From contig NZ_BMUT01000003.1 of assembly GCF_014650335.1 (NCBI RefSeq), positions 228,549 through 292,548 on the forward strand: a stretch of DNA of 64,000 nt, in the 5' to 3' direction. The notes beneath the pieces were generated by a model, which saw only the letters and a list, made by a program, of their open reading frames with translations, searched no databases and was not told the origin of the DNA. Position 1 is the stretch's first letter. The number at the start of each line of letters is the position of its first letter. This document shows positions 25,057-36,600 of this stretch, one piece after another. The DNA comes from Streptomyces hiroshimensis. Lineage in GTDB: Bacteria > Actinomycetota > Actinomycetes > Streptomycetales > Streptomycetaceae. Both the position numbers and the translations under genes were made by a program.

Positions 25057-25126
25057 GTGTTTTACGTCCTCGGTAGCAGTGCGTGCGTGAGCAGAGAGTC
25101 GAAGGGTGCCGAAGAGCGCCGAAGGG
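25057..25126 (-). promoter_or_regulatory. Intergenic gap and ribosome binding site before modules 8-11 gene
   Basis: 70 nt gap. GAGGA at 25067-25071 is 10 nt from the ATG at 25056, inside the string CCGAGGACG. The same string precedes the next gene. No terminator seen. Confidence 0.65.
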
Positions 25127-28100
25127 CTAGAGAGACCCGAGCTCTTGGTCGATGAGGTCGAACATCTCGTCGTCGGTGGCCGCGTCGATCCGGTCGAGGT
25201 CGAAGTCGCGGTCGGTGCCGGGGGCGGCGTCGGCGGTGTTCGGCGCGGCGTCCTGGTGGGTGTCGGTCCACTTCCAGAGGAGCGCCTTGAGCCGGGCGGT
25301 GACCTTGTCCCGTACCGCGTCCTCCGGGGCGAGCGCGGCCAGCCGGGCGTCCAGCCGGTCCAGTTCGTCCAGTACCGGTGAGGTCTCGGTGGCGAGGTCG
25401 AGGACCAGGTCCTTGTGCAGGAGCCGGGCGATCGCGACCGGATTGGGGTGGTCGAAGACGAGGGTGGGCTTGAGCCGGAGCCCGGTCGCGGCCTTGAGCC
25501 GGTTGCGGAGCTCGACGGCGGTCAGGGAGTCGAAGCCGATGTCCCGGAAGGCCGTGGTGGGCTCGATGCGGGCCGCGGTGGCGTGGCCCAGGGCGGCGGC
25601 GGCCTGGTTGCGCACCAGGTCCAGCAGCACCTTCTCCTGGTCGGCTTCCGGCATGCCGGCCAGGCGGCGGGCGAGAGCGGGGGTGGCGGCGGCCTCCTCG
25701 GCCGCCGCGCCGCCGGTGTCGCCCACGAGGCCGCGGAAGACCGCGGGCAGCATGCCGGCGCGGGCCATGGAGCGCAGCCCCGGGACGTCCAGCCGGACGG
25801 GCACGATCACCGGCCGGTCCACGGTGAGGGCGGCGTCGAACAGTGCCAGTCCCTCCGCGGAGGTGAACGGCACGACCCCGGACCGGCCCATGCGGTTGCG
25901 GTCGGCGTCGGTGATCCGGTCGCCCATGCCGCCGTTGTCCGTCCACAGGCCCCACGCCAGCGAGGTGCCGGGCAGGCCCGCGGCGCGGCGCTGCCGCGCC
26001 AGCCCGTCCAGGAAGGCGTTGGCCGCCGCGTAGCTCGCCGCGCCGGCGTTGCCCAGGACTCCGGCCAGGGAGGAGAAGAGCACGAACGCGGAGAGGCCCA
26101 GGTCCTTGGTCAGCTCGTGCAGGTGCAGCGCGCCGTCGGCCTTCGGCCGCAGCACGGTGTCCAGGCGCTCCGGGGTCAGGGCGGTGATCACACCGTCGTC
26201 CAGAGCCGCCGCGGCGTGCACCACGGCCACGAGCGGGTGCTCGGCCGGGACCGAGGCCAGCAGCCCGGCGAGGGCGTCCCGGTCCGCGATGTCGCAGGCG
26301 GCCACGTCGACGTGCGCGCCCATCCCGGACAGGGCGGCGACGACCTCGCCGATGCCCTCGGCTGCGGGGCCGCGGCGGCTGACCAGCAGCAGCCTCCGTG
26401 CGCCGCGTTCGGCGACGAGGTGCCGCGCGAGCGACAGCCCGAGGCCGCCGGTCGCACCGGTGAGCAGCACGGTCCCTTCGGGGTCCCACGCGTGACCGGT
26501 GGGCTCCTCTGCCGGGGCGATCCGGGCGAGGCGCGGTACGAACAGCGTGCCGCCGCGCACGGCGGCCTGCGGCTCGTCCAGGGCGGCGAGGGCCGCCACC
26601 AGCGCGGGGTCCCCGTTCGCCATGGAGTCGTCCGTGTCGACGAGCAGGAGCCGGTCCGGGTGCTCGGCCTGGGCCGACTTCACCAGGCCGGCCACCGCGG
26701 CGTGCGCGGGGTCCGGCGCCGCACCGTCCAGGTCGACGGCGCCGCGCGTCATCACCACGAGCCGCGCATCGGAGAACCGCTCGTCGGCGACCCACTCCTG
26801 GACGGCCGACAGCACACCGGCCAGCAACTCGCGCGTCGCCGAGGCGGCATCGCCCTTGCTCGGGGCACAGGGCAGGAGTACGTAGGCGGGCGGGGCCGCA
26901 CCGTCGTCGACCGCCTTGCGGAGCGCGCCGAGGTCGGCGTAGAGACCGTCGCCGCCGAGGACCGCCCATGCGACCTCGGAAGCGGGAACAGCCGCATCGG
27001 CCGCATCGGGGGCGGTGTGCTCGGTCCAGTCGACCTCGAACATCCAGTCCTGGTGCGCCACACGCGAGGCCAGCACCTGCTGCGGGGACATCGTCCGCGT
27101 CCGCACGGACGCCACCGAGGCGACGGGAGCACCGTCGGCGTCGGCCAGTTCGATCGCCACCGCGTCGCCGTCGCCGGTGCCGGCGGGCCGGATCCGTACG
27201 CGCACGGCCCCGGCTCCCGGGGCGTGCACGGACGTGCCGCTCCAGGCGTAGGGCATGAGCACCTCGCCGCCGGAGTCTCCGGCACGGGCCTGCGCCAGGG
27301 TGTCCAGGGCCGCGTGCAGCAGTACGGGGTGAAGGCCGTAGCGATCCGCCCGGTCCCGCTCCGCGAGGGGCAGGGCGATCTCGGCGTACAGCTCGTCCCC
27401 GGCGCGCCAGGCGGCGCGCAGGCCCGGGTGCTCCTCGACGTCCACGGGCCCGGCGCCCGACGGCGGCCAGATCACCATGTCGAAGTCCGCCGCCGGAGCG
27501 CTGCGGGTGAGTTCTCCGGTGACGTGGCGGACCCATGGCTCGTCGGCACTGCCCGCGGCGGCCCGGCTGAAGATCCGCACCGACCGCCGGTCGGCGTCCT
27601 CGCCTGCGCCGATCTGCACCTGAATACGGACGGCGCCCTGTTCTGCCAGCACCAGCGGGGCGTCCACGTCCAGTTGTCCCAGCTGCGGGAACCCGGCCTG
27701 CCGGCCCGCGCCCAGGGCGAGCTCCACGAACGCGGCGACCGGGAGCACCGGCACGCCGCCGACCGTGTGTTCCGCGATCCAGGGCATGTCGGCCGCGGAC
27801 AGCCGACCGGTGAACAGCACGTCCTGTCCCCCGGCGGTCTCGACCACCGCGCCGAGCAAGGGGTGACCGGAGGAGTCCAGGCCCGCCGAGGAGACGTCGA
27901 GCGCGGCCGTGCCTTCGAGCCAGTAGCGCTCGCGCTGGAAGGCGTAGGTCGGCAGGTCGACGCGGCGGGCGCCGGGGAACAGCGTCTGCCAGTCCGGGGA
28001 TACGCCGTGGGTGTGCAGCTGACCGAGGGCGAGGGTGATCGCCTGCGGCTCGGGGCGGTCGGCACGGAGTGCGGGCACGGTGACGACGGCGTCGTCGTCC

Positions 28101-30625
28101 AAGCAGCCCTGGGTGAGGGCGCTCAGCACACCGCCCGGGCCGATCTCCACGAAGGTCGTCACGCCCAGCTCGTGCAGGGTCTGCACACCGTCGGCGAAAC
28201 GCACCGCTTCGCGGACGTGACGGACCCAGTACTCGGGGGTGTACGCCTCGGCCAGACGGCCGGTCAGGTTGGACACCACCGGAACCTGCGGCTCATGGAA
28301 GGTCAGGCCGCGGACGACCTCCGCGAACTCCTCCAGCATCGGGTCCATCAGCGGCGAGTGGAACGCGTGGCTGACCTTCAGACGGGACGTCTTACGATCC
28401 TGACCGGCGAAAACCTCGGCAATCGCGGTGACCGCGCTCTCAGCACCGGAAATCACCACGGACCGGGGCCCGTTGATCGCCGCGATGCCGGCCTGCTCGC
28501 TCAGATGCGGCAGGATTTCGTCCTCGGTTGCCTGCACGGCGACCATGGCACCACCCGCGGGCAGCGCCTGCATCAGCGCAGCACGCGCCGACACAAGCTT
28601 CGCCGCGTCCTCCAGCGACAGCACGCCCGCCACATGAGCAGCCGCGATCTCACCTACGGAGTGACCGGCCACGTAATCCGGCCGGATCCCCCACGATGCG
28701 AGGAGCCGGAACAGCGCCACCTCGACCGCGAACAACGCAGGCTGTGCCGACCCCGTCTGATGAAGCGATTCAGCATCGACATCGACCGGCGCATCCAGCT
28801 CCGCGCACACCTCGTCGTAAGCCGCAGCAAAGACGGGGTAAGCCTCGTACAGCTCACGCCCCATCCCGATCCGCTGCGACCCCTGCCCCGAGAACAGGAA
28901 CCCGGTCTTGCCCCGGGCGCCCTCGGCACGTCCCGTCACCACATGTGCCGCGGGCTCGCCCGCCGCGAGTCCGGTCAATCCTGCGCGCAGTTCGTCCGCG
29001 TCGGCGCCGGTCACCGCGGCCCGGTGTTCCAGCGCCGACCGCGTGACCGCCAGCGAAAACCCCATGTCGGCCGGCGACGCGGCCGCGAGGTCCATGGACG
29101 ACAGCAGCCGCTGCGCCTGCTCGCGCAGCGCCTCCTCGGTCTTCCCGGAGAGCACCCACGGCACCACCGAGGTCCGCGGCAGCAGCGGCTCCTCGGCCGC
29201 GGCCTCTCCCCCGGCCTCGTCGCCGGCCGCTTCCTCGGCCTCCGGCTCTGTCGCCTGCTCAAGGATGACGTGCGCGTTGGTGCCGCTGATGCCGAACGAG
29301 GAGATCCCGGCCCGGCGCGGGTGGTCCGTCTCCGGCCACGCGGCCGCCTCGGTGAGCAGTTCGACCGAGCCGGCCGACCAGTCGACCTGCGGGGTCGGCC
29401 GGTCCACGTGCAGCGTCTGCGGCAGCACTCCGTGCTGCATCGCCAGCACCATCTTGATCACGCCGGCGACGCCCGCCGCGGCCTGCGTGTGGCCGATGTT
29501 CGACTTCAGCGAGCCGAGCAGGAGCGGTCGTTCGCGGTCCTGCCCGTAGGTCGCGAGCAGCGCCTGTGCCTCGATCGGGTCGCCGAGGTTCGTGCCGGTG
29601 CCGTGGGCTTCGACGGCGTCGATCTCCTCGGCGGACAGCCCGCCGCTGGCCAGCGCTTCGAGGATCACGCGCTGCTGCGAGGGGCCGTTGGGGGCGGTCA
29701 GGCCGTTGGACGCGCCGTCCTGGTTGACCGCGCTGCCCCGGACGACCGCCAGCACCTGGTGGCCGAGCCGCCGGGCGTCCCGGAGCCGCTCTACGAGCAG
29801 CAGTCCGGCGCCTTCGGACCACGACGCGCCGTCCGCGGCGGCCGCGAAGGACTTGCAGCGCCCGTCGGGGGCGAGGCCGCGCTGGCGGCTGAACTCGACG
29901 AACGCGCTCGGGCCCGCCATGACGGTGACGCCGCCGGCGAGCGCCATGGAACACTCGCCGTTGCGCAGGGCCTGCACGGCGAGGTGCAGGGCGACCAGCG
30001 AGGACGAGCAGGCGGTGTCGATGGTGACCGCGGGGCCCTCGAAGCCGAAGGTGTAGGCGATGCGCCCGGAGGCGACGCTGCCGGAGTTGCCGGTGCTCAT
30101 CAGCCCTTCGACGCCGTCGGGGAGGACGCCGGGCGTGAAGCCGTAGTCGTGGTACATCAGGCCGGCGAAGACGCCGGTGCGGCTGCCCTTGAGGGCGGCG
30201 GGGTCGATGCCCGCATGCTCGAAGGCCTCCCACGCGGTCTCCAGCAGCAGCCGCTGCTGCGGGTCCATGGCCAGGGCCTCGCGCGGCGAGATCCCGAAGA
30301 AGTCCGCGTCGAAGTCGGCGGCGTCGTGGAGGAACCCGCCCTGCCGGGTGTAGACCTTGCCCGGCTGCTCGGGGTCGGGGTCGTAGAGCGCGTCGACGTC
30401 CCAGCCGCGGTCCTCGGGGAACTGCGAGATCGCGTCGCCGCCCTCGGCCAGCAGCCGCCACAGCGCCTCGGGCGAATCGACGCCGCCGGGGAACCGGCAG
30501 CTCATGCCCACGACGGCGATCGGCTCCTGGTCGCGGGCCTCCAGCTCGCGCACGCGCCGCCGGGCCTGGCGCAGGTCGGTGGTGGCCCGCTTGAGGTAGT
30601 CCCGGAGCTTGTCTTCGTTCATCAT
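25127..30625 (-). CDS. pteA3: Modular type I PKS, single module 7 with degenerate DH
   Basis: 1832 aa, ATG-ATG start; either methionine is possible, and the ribosome site AAAAGGGG lies 12 bases upstream of the first. Order: docking helix 1-33, KS7 ~35-460, AT7 ~577-870 (GHSVGE, HAFHS, malonyl), DH7 ~951-1110, KR7 ~1385-1560 (LDD, B-type), ACP7 serine ~1701, docking tail to 1832 ([15 protein letters not shown]). DH7 keeps [10 protein letters not shown], but the usual DAALH reads HAALD and the YGPxFQG segment is missing, so I infer no dehydration and a free hydroxyl (C15 in filipin). Its KR is unlike those of modules 2-6 ([15 protein letters not shown]). It ends with TAG, 70 nt before the next gene. 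Confidence 0.95.
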   Translation of the reverse strand: MMNEDKLRDYLKRATTDLRQARRRVRELEARDQEPIAVVGMSCRFPGGVDSPEALWRLLAEGGDAISQFPEDRGWDVDALYDPDPEQPGKVYTRQGGFLHDAADFDADFFGISPREALAMDPQQRLLLETAWEAFEHAGIDPAALKGSRTGVFAGLMYHDYGFTPGVLPDGVEGLMSTGNSGSVASGRIAYTFGFEGPAVTIDTACSSSLVALHLAVQALRNGECSMALAGGVTVMAGPSAFVEFSRQRGLAPDGRCKSFAAAADGASWSEGAGLLLVERLRDARRLGHQVLAVVRGSAVNQDGASNGLTAPNGPSQQRVILEALASGGLSAEEIDAVEAHGTGTNLGDPIEAQALLATYGQDRERPLLLGSLKSNIGHTQAAAGVAGVIKMVLAMQHGVLPQTLHVDRPTPQVDWSAGSVELLTEAAAWPETDHPRRAGISSFGISGTNAHVILEQATEPEAEEAAGDEAGGEAAAEEPLLPRTSVVPWVLSGKTEEALREQAQRLLSSMDLAAASPADMGFSLAVTRSALEHRAAVTGADADELRAGLTGLAAGEPAAHVVTGRAEGARGKTGFLFSGQGSQRIGMGRELYEAYPVFAAAYDEVCAELDAPVDVDAESLHQTGSAQPALFAVEVALFRLLASWGIRPDYVAGHSVGEIAAAHVAGVLSLEDAAKLVSARAALMQALPAGGAMVAVQATEDEILPHLSEQAGIAAINGPRSVVISGAESAVTAIAEVFAGQDRKTSRLKVSHAFHSPLMDPMLEEFAEVVRGLTFHEPQVPVVSNLTGRLAEAYTPEYWVRHVREAVRFADGVQTLHELGVTTFVEIGPGGVLSALTQGCLDDDAVVTVPALRADRPEPQAITLALGQLHTHGVSPDWQTLFPGARRVDLPTYAFQRERYWLEGTAALDVSSAGLDSSGHPLLGAVVETAGGQDVLFTGRLSAADMPWIAEHTVGGVPVLPVAAFVELALGAGRQAGFPQLGQLDVDAPLVLAEQGAVRIQVQIGAGEDADRRSVRIFSRAAAGSADEPWVRHVTGELTRSAPAADFDMVIWPPSGAGPVDVEEHPGLRAAWRAGDELYAEIALPLAERDRADRYGLHPVLLHAALDTLAQARAGDSGGEVLMPYAWSGTSVHAPGAGAVRVRIRPAGTGDGDAVAIELADADGAPVASVASVRTRTMSPQQVLASRVAHQDWMFEVDWTEHTAPDAADAAVPASEVAWAVLGGDGLYADLGALRKAVDDGAAPPAYVLLPCAPSKGDAASATRELLAGVLSAVQEWVADERFSDARLVVMTRGAVDLDGAAPDPAHAAVAGLVKSAQAEHPDRLLLVDTDDSMANGDPALVAALAALDEPQAAVRGGTLFVPRLARIAPAEEPTGHAWDPEGTVLLTGATGGLGLSLARHLVAERGARRLLLVSRRGPAAEGIGEVVAALSGMGAHVDVAACDIADRDALAGLLASVPAEHPLVAVVHAAAALDDGVITALTPERLDTVLRPKADGALHLHELTKDLGLSAFVLFSSLAGVLGNAGAASYAAANAFLDGLARQRRAAGLPGTSLAWGLWTDNGGMGDRITDADRNRMGRSGVVPFTSAEGLALFDAALTVDRPVIVPVRLDVPGLRSMARAGMLPAVFRGLVGDTGGAAAEEAAATPALARRLAGMPEADQEKVLLDLVRNQAAAALGHATAARIEPTTAFRDIGFDSLTAVELRNRLKAATGLRLKPTLVFDHPNPVAIARLLHKDLVLDLATETSPVLDELDRLDARLAALAPEDAVRDKVTARLKALLWKWTDTHQDAAPNTADAAPGTDRDFDLDRIDAATDDEMFDLIDQELGSL
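25390..30525 (-). other. Module 7: KS-AT(malonyl)-DH(degenerate)-KR-ACP
   Basis: KS7 TACSSS lies near 30007. AT7 has GHSVGE and HAFHS near 28365. DH7 keeps the N-terminal motif at 27740-27769 but reads [10 protein letters not shown] at 27302-27331, with the Asp and His positions exchanged. About 20 residues with YGPxFQG are absent near 27420-27445, and LPGTAF reads LPVAAF. KR7 has LDD (HAAAALDDG) near 26200. Predicted outcome is a beta-hydroxyl, ending the polyene. Confidence 0.88.
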
Positions 30626-30657
30626 CGGTGTTGCCCGCCCCTTTTGGCCTGCGCAGT
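30626..30657 (-). promoter_or_regulatory. Intergenic gap and ribosome binding site before module 7 gene
   Basis: 32 nt gap. AAAAGGGG at 30638-30645 is the best ribosome site, 12 nt from the first of two adjacent ATG codons, so it is weak or slightly far. The short gap suggests translational coupling. Confidence 0.5.
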
Positions 30658-33600
30658 TCAGGAGATGCCGAGTTCGTCGTCGAGGAGCTCGTACAGCTCC
30701 TCGTCGCTCGCCGAGCTGAGGTCGTCTTCGTCCCCGGCTCCGCCGGCGCCTCCCGGATCGGCCGGCTCGTTCCCGTTCCAGCGGGCGAGCAGCGCCTGGA
30801 GACGCATGTTGATCTTGGTTCGGGTGACGTTGTCGACGCTGTCCGCTCCGGCGCCGTCGAGGGCGGCGGCGAGGCGGTCGATCTCGTCGAACAGCGGCAC
30901 CGTGCCGCCCGTGCCGCCGGGCAGGTCCTTCAGCACCCGCTGGGCGAGCACCGCCGGCGTCGGGTAGTCGAAGACCAGCGTCGCGGGCAGCCGCAGCCCG
31001 GTGGCCTTGTTCATCCGGTTGCGGAGCTCGACGGCGGTCAGCGAGTCGAAGCCGAGGTCGCCGAAGGCCTGGTCGGGCTGGACGGACTTGGCCGAGCTGT
31101 GCCCGAGGACGGCGGCGACCTCGGACCGGACCAGGTCCAGCACCACCTCTTCGCGCTCGCTCTCCGGCAGGCCCGCGACCCGCTGCGCCAGCGGTACGGA
31201 GGCGGCCCGGTCCGTACGCCGCGGCCGGCCGCCGACCAGCGTCCTGAGCAGCGGCGGCACCGGCGCGGCCGCGTTCCGCAGGGCGGCGAGGTCCAGCCGC
31301 GCCGCCACGACCAGGGGCTCGTCCAGCGCGAGCGCGGCGTCAAGGAGTTCCAGGCCGTCCTCGTCGGACAGCGGCATCACGCCACCGCGGGCGAGCCGGG
31401 TCCGGTCGGCGCCGCCGAGGTCCTCGGTCATGGCGCCGGTGCGCTGCCACAGGCCCCACGGCAGCGACACCGCGGGAAGACCCTGCGCACGGCGGCGCGC
31501 GGCGAAGGCGTCCAGGAAGGCGTTGGCGGCGGCGTAGTTCGCCTGGCCGGGGGTGCCGAGGGTGCCCGCGAGCGAGGAGAAGAGCACGAACGCCGACAGC
31601 TCGCCCGTCAGCTCGTGGAGGTTCAGCACCGCGTCGGCCTTGGGGCGCAGAACGGTGTCCAGGCGCTCCGGGGTGAGCGAACCGATCACGCCGTCGTCGA
31701 GGACACCGGCCGTGTGGACCACAGCCGTCACCTGCGTACCGTTCAGCGCTGCGGCGAGGGCGCCGCGGTCGGCGACGTCGCAGGCGGCCCAGGTGACCTC
31801 GGCGCCCGCGGCGGTCAGCTCCGCCCCGAGCTCCGCCGCACCGTCGGCGTCCGCGCCGCGCCGGCTCATCAGCAGCAGGCTGCGGACGCCGTGCTCGGTG
31901 ACGAGGTGCCGGGCGACGAATCCGCCCAGGGCGCCGGACGCGCCGGTCAGGAGCACCGTGCCGGTTCCGAAGTCCGGGTTCCCGGACTTCGGGACATCGG
32001 CGGCGGCCCTGACGAGCCGGGGCAGCAGAAGCGTGTCACCGCGCAGCGCGGCCTGCGGCTCCTCGGAGGCGACGAGCCGGTGTACGGCCGTCGCCGCGAC
32101 CTGCTGCCAGTCGGTGTCCTTGCCAGTGTCCTTGTCGGTGTCGAGGAGGACGATGCGGTCCGGGTTCTCGGACTGCGCCGACCGCACCAGGCCCCACACG
32201 GCCGCCTGCACCGGATCGATCTGGGCCGGATCGTTCTGAGCCGGAACGTCTCCGGCGGCGACCGCACCCCGGGTCACCAGCACGAGGCGGGCGGCCCGGT
32301 CCTCGGCCAGCCACCACTGCACCAGCCCGAGCACCTCGGCCAGGACGTCCCGGACCCGCTCGGCGTCGGTGCCCGAACCGTCCGGGCAGGGGACGACGAA
32401 GGCGTCCACGTCCGTCCCGGCCCCGGCCTCCGTCTCCGGGGCGGAGCGGAGGGAGGCGATGTCGTCATAGGCGCGCACAGTCGTGCCGTTCGCCTCGGAC
32501 GGTGCCGTGAGCGGCGTCCACTCGACGGTGAACAGGGAATCCCGGGTGCTCGTACGGAGCTGGTCGGCCGACACCGGGCGCAGCGTGAGCGATTCCACCG
32601 AGACGACGGGCCTGCCCGTGGCGTCGGCGGCCTCCAGCCGTACCGCGTCCCCGCCGGCCTGCGAGAGCCGTACCCGCAGGCCGGCCGCTCCGGTGCCGTG
32701 CACCGTGACGCGGGACCACGCGAAGGGCAGCAGGGGCCCGTCGGCGGCCGGTACGAGCCCGCCCGCGCCCAGTGCGTGCAGGGCGGAGTCGAGCAGGGCC
32801 GGGTGCACGCCGAACGCGTCCGCGTCCGCCTGTGCCTCGTCGGGGACGGCCAGTTCGGCGTAGACCGCGTCGTTGCCGCGCCAGGCGGCGCGCAGCCCCT
32901 GGAAGAGCGGGCCGTAGCTCAGGCCGAGGTCCGCCAGCCGGTCGTAGAAGCCGTCGAGGTCCACGGGCTGCGCGTCGGCCGGGGGCCAACTGCTCAGGTC
33001 GGCGGCGGAGGGGACTGCGCCGGTGGCGAGGGCGCCGGTGGCGTTGCGGATCCAGGGGCCTTCACCGGCGCGCGAGTGCACGCTCAGCGGGCGGCGGCCG
33101 GAGTCGTCCTGGGCGCCCACGAGGACCTGGAGCTGGACGCCACCGTGCTCGGGCAGCAGCAGCGGTGCCTGCAGGGTCAGCTCCTCGACCAGGTCGCAGC
33201 CGGTCTCGGCCGCGGCGTGGGCGGCCAGTTCCACGAAGGCCGTGCCCGGCAGGATCACCGTGCCCAGCACCGCGTGGTCGGCCAGCCAGGGCTGGGCCTG
33301 CAGCGACAGCAGCCCGGTCAGCAGGTGGCCGCCGGCGTCGGGCAGTTCGACGGCCGCGCCCAGGAACGGGTGGTGGGCGGAGTCCAGCCCGGCCGCGCGT
33401 ACGTCGCCGGCCGGCGCGCCCGCCTCCAGCCAGTACCGCTCGTGCTGGAACGCGTACGTCGGCAGGTCGACGCGGCGGGCACACGGCAGGACGGCGTTCC
33501 AGTCGACGGCGACGCCGTGCACGTGGGCCTGCGCCAGGGACAGCAGCAGCCGGTGCCGTCCGCCGTCGCCGCGGCGCAGCGTCGGTACGACCACGGCTTC

Positions 33601-36600
33601 GGCCTCGGCTCCAGCCCCGGCCCCGGCTCCGGCTCCGGCTCCGGCGGCCTCGATGGCGTCCTGGATGCCTGCCAGCTGCACGGGGTGCGGGCTGACTTCG
33701 ACGAACACGTCGTGCCCGTCGGCCAGGGCGGACCGGATCGCGTCGTGGAACCGTACCGTCTGCCGCATGTTGCGGTACCAGTAGCCGGAGCCGAGCTCGT
33801 CCGCGTCCAGCTTCCCGCCCGTCACCGTGGAGTAGAAGGGCACGGCGCCGGGGAGCGTGCCGATGCCGGCGAATCCCTCGGCGGCCTGCGCCTCGACGCG
33901 CTCGATCTGCGGTGAGTGCGCGGCGTAGTCGACGGCGACCTTGCGGGCCTGGATCCCCTCCTTCGCGCAGTGCGCGAGGAGTTCGTCCAGGGCGTCGGTG
34001 TCCCCGGAGACCACGACGGTTCCGGGACCGTTCACGGCCCCGATGCCGAGGCGGCCGGCCCACCGGCCGATCAGCTCCTGTGCTTCCTCGTCCGGGAGCG
34101 TCACGGAGGCCATGCCGCCGCGGCCCTGCAGTTCGCGCACCGCGAGGCTGCGCTGCGCCACGATGCGCGCCCCGTCCTCCAGGGAGACCGCTCCGGCGAT
34201 CACCGCCGCGGAGACCTCGCCCTGGGAGTGTCCGACGACCGCGTCGGGGGTCACCCCGAAGGAGCGCCACACCTCGGCCAGCGCGACCGTCATCGCCCAC
34301 AGGACGGGCTGCAGCACGTCGACCCGGTCCTGCTCGGCATCGGACGCGCCGCGCAGCACCGCGGTCAAGGACCAGTCCACGTGCGGCGCGAGGGCACGCT
34401 CGCACGCGTCGATCCGGTCGCGGAAGACCGGCGAGGTCTCCAGCAGTTCGGCGGCCATGCCCACCCACTGCGACCCCTGTCCGGGGAAGACGAAGACGGT
34501 CTTGCCGCCGGCGCGTGCGGTGCCGGTCACCACTCCGGGCGGCGTGGCGCCGTCCGCGACGGCGGCCAGCCCCTGCCGGAGTTCCTCGGGGGTGCCCGCG
34601 ACCACCACGGCGCGGTGTTCGAAGGCCTGCCTGGTCGTGGCCAGCGAGTAGGCGGTGTCGGCCGCCGGGGCCGCGTCGCCGTCGCCGCTGCCCAGGAAGG
34701 ATGCGAGGCCGGCGGCCTGCGCCTGCAGGGCCGCTTCGGTCCTGCCGGAGAGCACCCACGGCACGACCTCGCCGGCGTCCGGCGCGGAGGGCGACTCGGC
34801 GGCTGCGGGGGCCTGTTCGATGATGGTGTGGGCGTTGGTGCCGCTGACACCGAACGACGAGACGGCAGCACGGCGCGGGCGGTCCGACTCCGGCCAGTCC
34901 ATGGCCTCGGTCAGCAGCCGGACGTCACCGGCCGACCAGTCCACGTGCGGCGTCGGCTCGTCCACGTGCAGGGTCTGCGGGAGGACGCCGTGCCGCATCG
35001 CCATGACCATCTTGATCACGCCGGCCACACCCGCGGCGGCCTGCGTGTGGCCGATGTTGGACTTGAGCGACCCCAGCCACAGCGGACGGTCCTCGGACCG
35101 CTCCTGCCCGTACGTGGCGATGAGCGCCTGCGCCTCGATCGGGTCGCCCAGCTTGGTGCCCGTGCCGTGCGCCTCGACCGCGTCCACGTCGGCGGGTGCG
35201 AGTCCGGCGGAGGCCAGGGCCTGCCGGATGACGCGCTGCTGTGAGGGGCCGTTGGGAGCGGTCAGGCCGTTGGACGCGCCGTCCTGGTTGACCGCGCTGC
35301 CCCGTACGACCGCCAGCACCTGGTGGCCGTTGCGCTCGGCGTCGCTTAGCCGCTCCACCAGCAGCATGCCGACGCCTTCGCCCCAGCCGGTGCCGTCGGC
35401 ACCGGCCGCGAACGCCTTGCAGCGCCCGTCCGGCGACAGACCGCGCTGACGGCTGAACTCCACGAAGACCGTCGGGGTCGCCATGACCGTGACGCCGCCG
35501 GCCAGGGCCATCGTGCACTCGCCGTTGCGCAGGGCCTGCACGGCCAGGTGCAGGGCCACGAGCGAGGACGAGCACGCCGTGTCGATGGTGACGGCAGGGC
35601 CTTCGAGGCCGAAGGTGTAGGACACGCGCCCGGAGGCGACGCTTCCGGAGCCTCCGGTGGTGAGCAGGCCCTCGACGCCCTCGGGCAGTTCGCGCGGGCC
35701 CTGGCCGTAGTCGTGGTACATCAGGCCGGTGAAGACGCCGGTTCTGCTGCCGCGGACCGTCGCCGGGTCGATCCCGGCGCGTTCGAAGGCCTCCCAGGAA
35801 GCCTCCAGCAGCAGCCGCTGCTGCGGGTCCATCGCCAGCGCCTCGCGGGGGCTGATGCCGAAGAAGCCGGCGTCGAAGTCGGCCGCGTCGTGCAGGAAGC
35901 CGCCATCACGTGCGTAGGTCTTGCCGAGGCGCTCCGGGTCGGGGTCGTAGAGCGAGTCGACGTCCCAGCCGCGGTTGTCCGGGAACCGGGTGATGCCGTC
36001 CCGGCCGGAGGCCACCAGCCGCCACAGGTCCTCCGGGGAGCGCACGCCGCCCGGGAGCCGGCAGCTCATGCCGACGATGGCGATCGGCTCGTCGGCGGTG
36101 ACTGCGGTCTGCCGCGCTGTCACCGCGGCCGCCGCCGGGGCCTCGCCGAGCAGTTCGGTGCCGATGTGGCGGGCCAGGGCGGCGGGCGTGGGGTGGTCGA
36201 AGACGAGGGTGGCGGACAGGCGCAGTCCGGTGGCGGTGGACAGCCGGTTGCGCAGTTCGACGGCCGTCAGGGAGTCGAATCCCAGGTCCTGGAAGGCGTG
36301 CGCGGGCTGGACGGCCCGGGGCGAGGCGTGCCCGAGCACGGCGGCGACCTCGGACCGGACCAGTTCCAGGACGGCCTCGTCGCGCTCGTCGCCGGCCAGC
36401 CCGGCGAGACGGTCGGCCAGTGATCCGGTGGTGGCGCGCCGGGCGGTGCCGCGCGTGGTGACGCGCACGAGTCCGCGCAGCAGCGCCGGTACGGTTCCGG
36501 CCTCCTGGTTCCGCAGGGCGGCGGTGTCGAGGCGGACCGGTACGAGCACGGGCTCGTCCGAGGTGAGCGCCGCGTCGAACAGCCGCAGGCCGTCCTCGGT

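Noticed and set aside
25127..30625. Module 7 as a normal double-bond-forming module
   Set aside because: The C-terminal DH motif is disrupted at both catalytic positions and a conserved segment is missing, so counting it as a sixth double bond is not supported.
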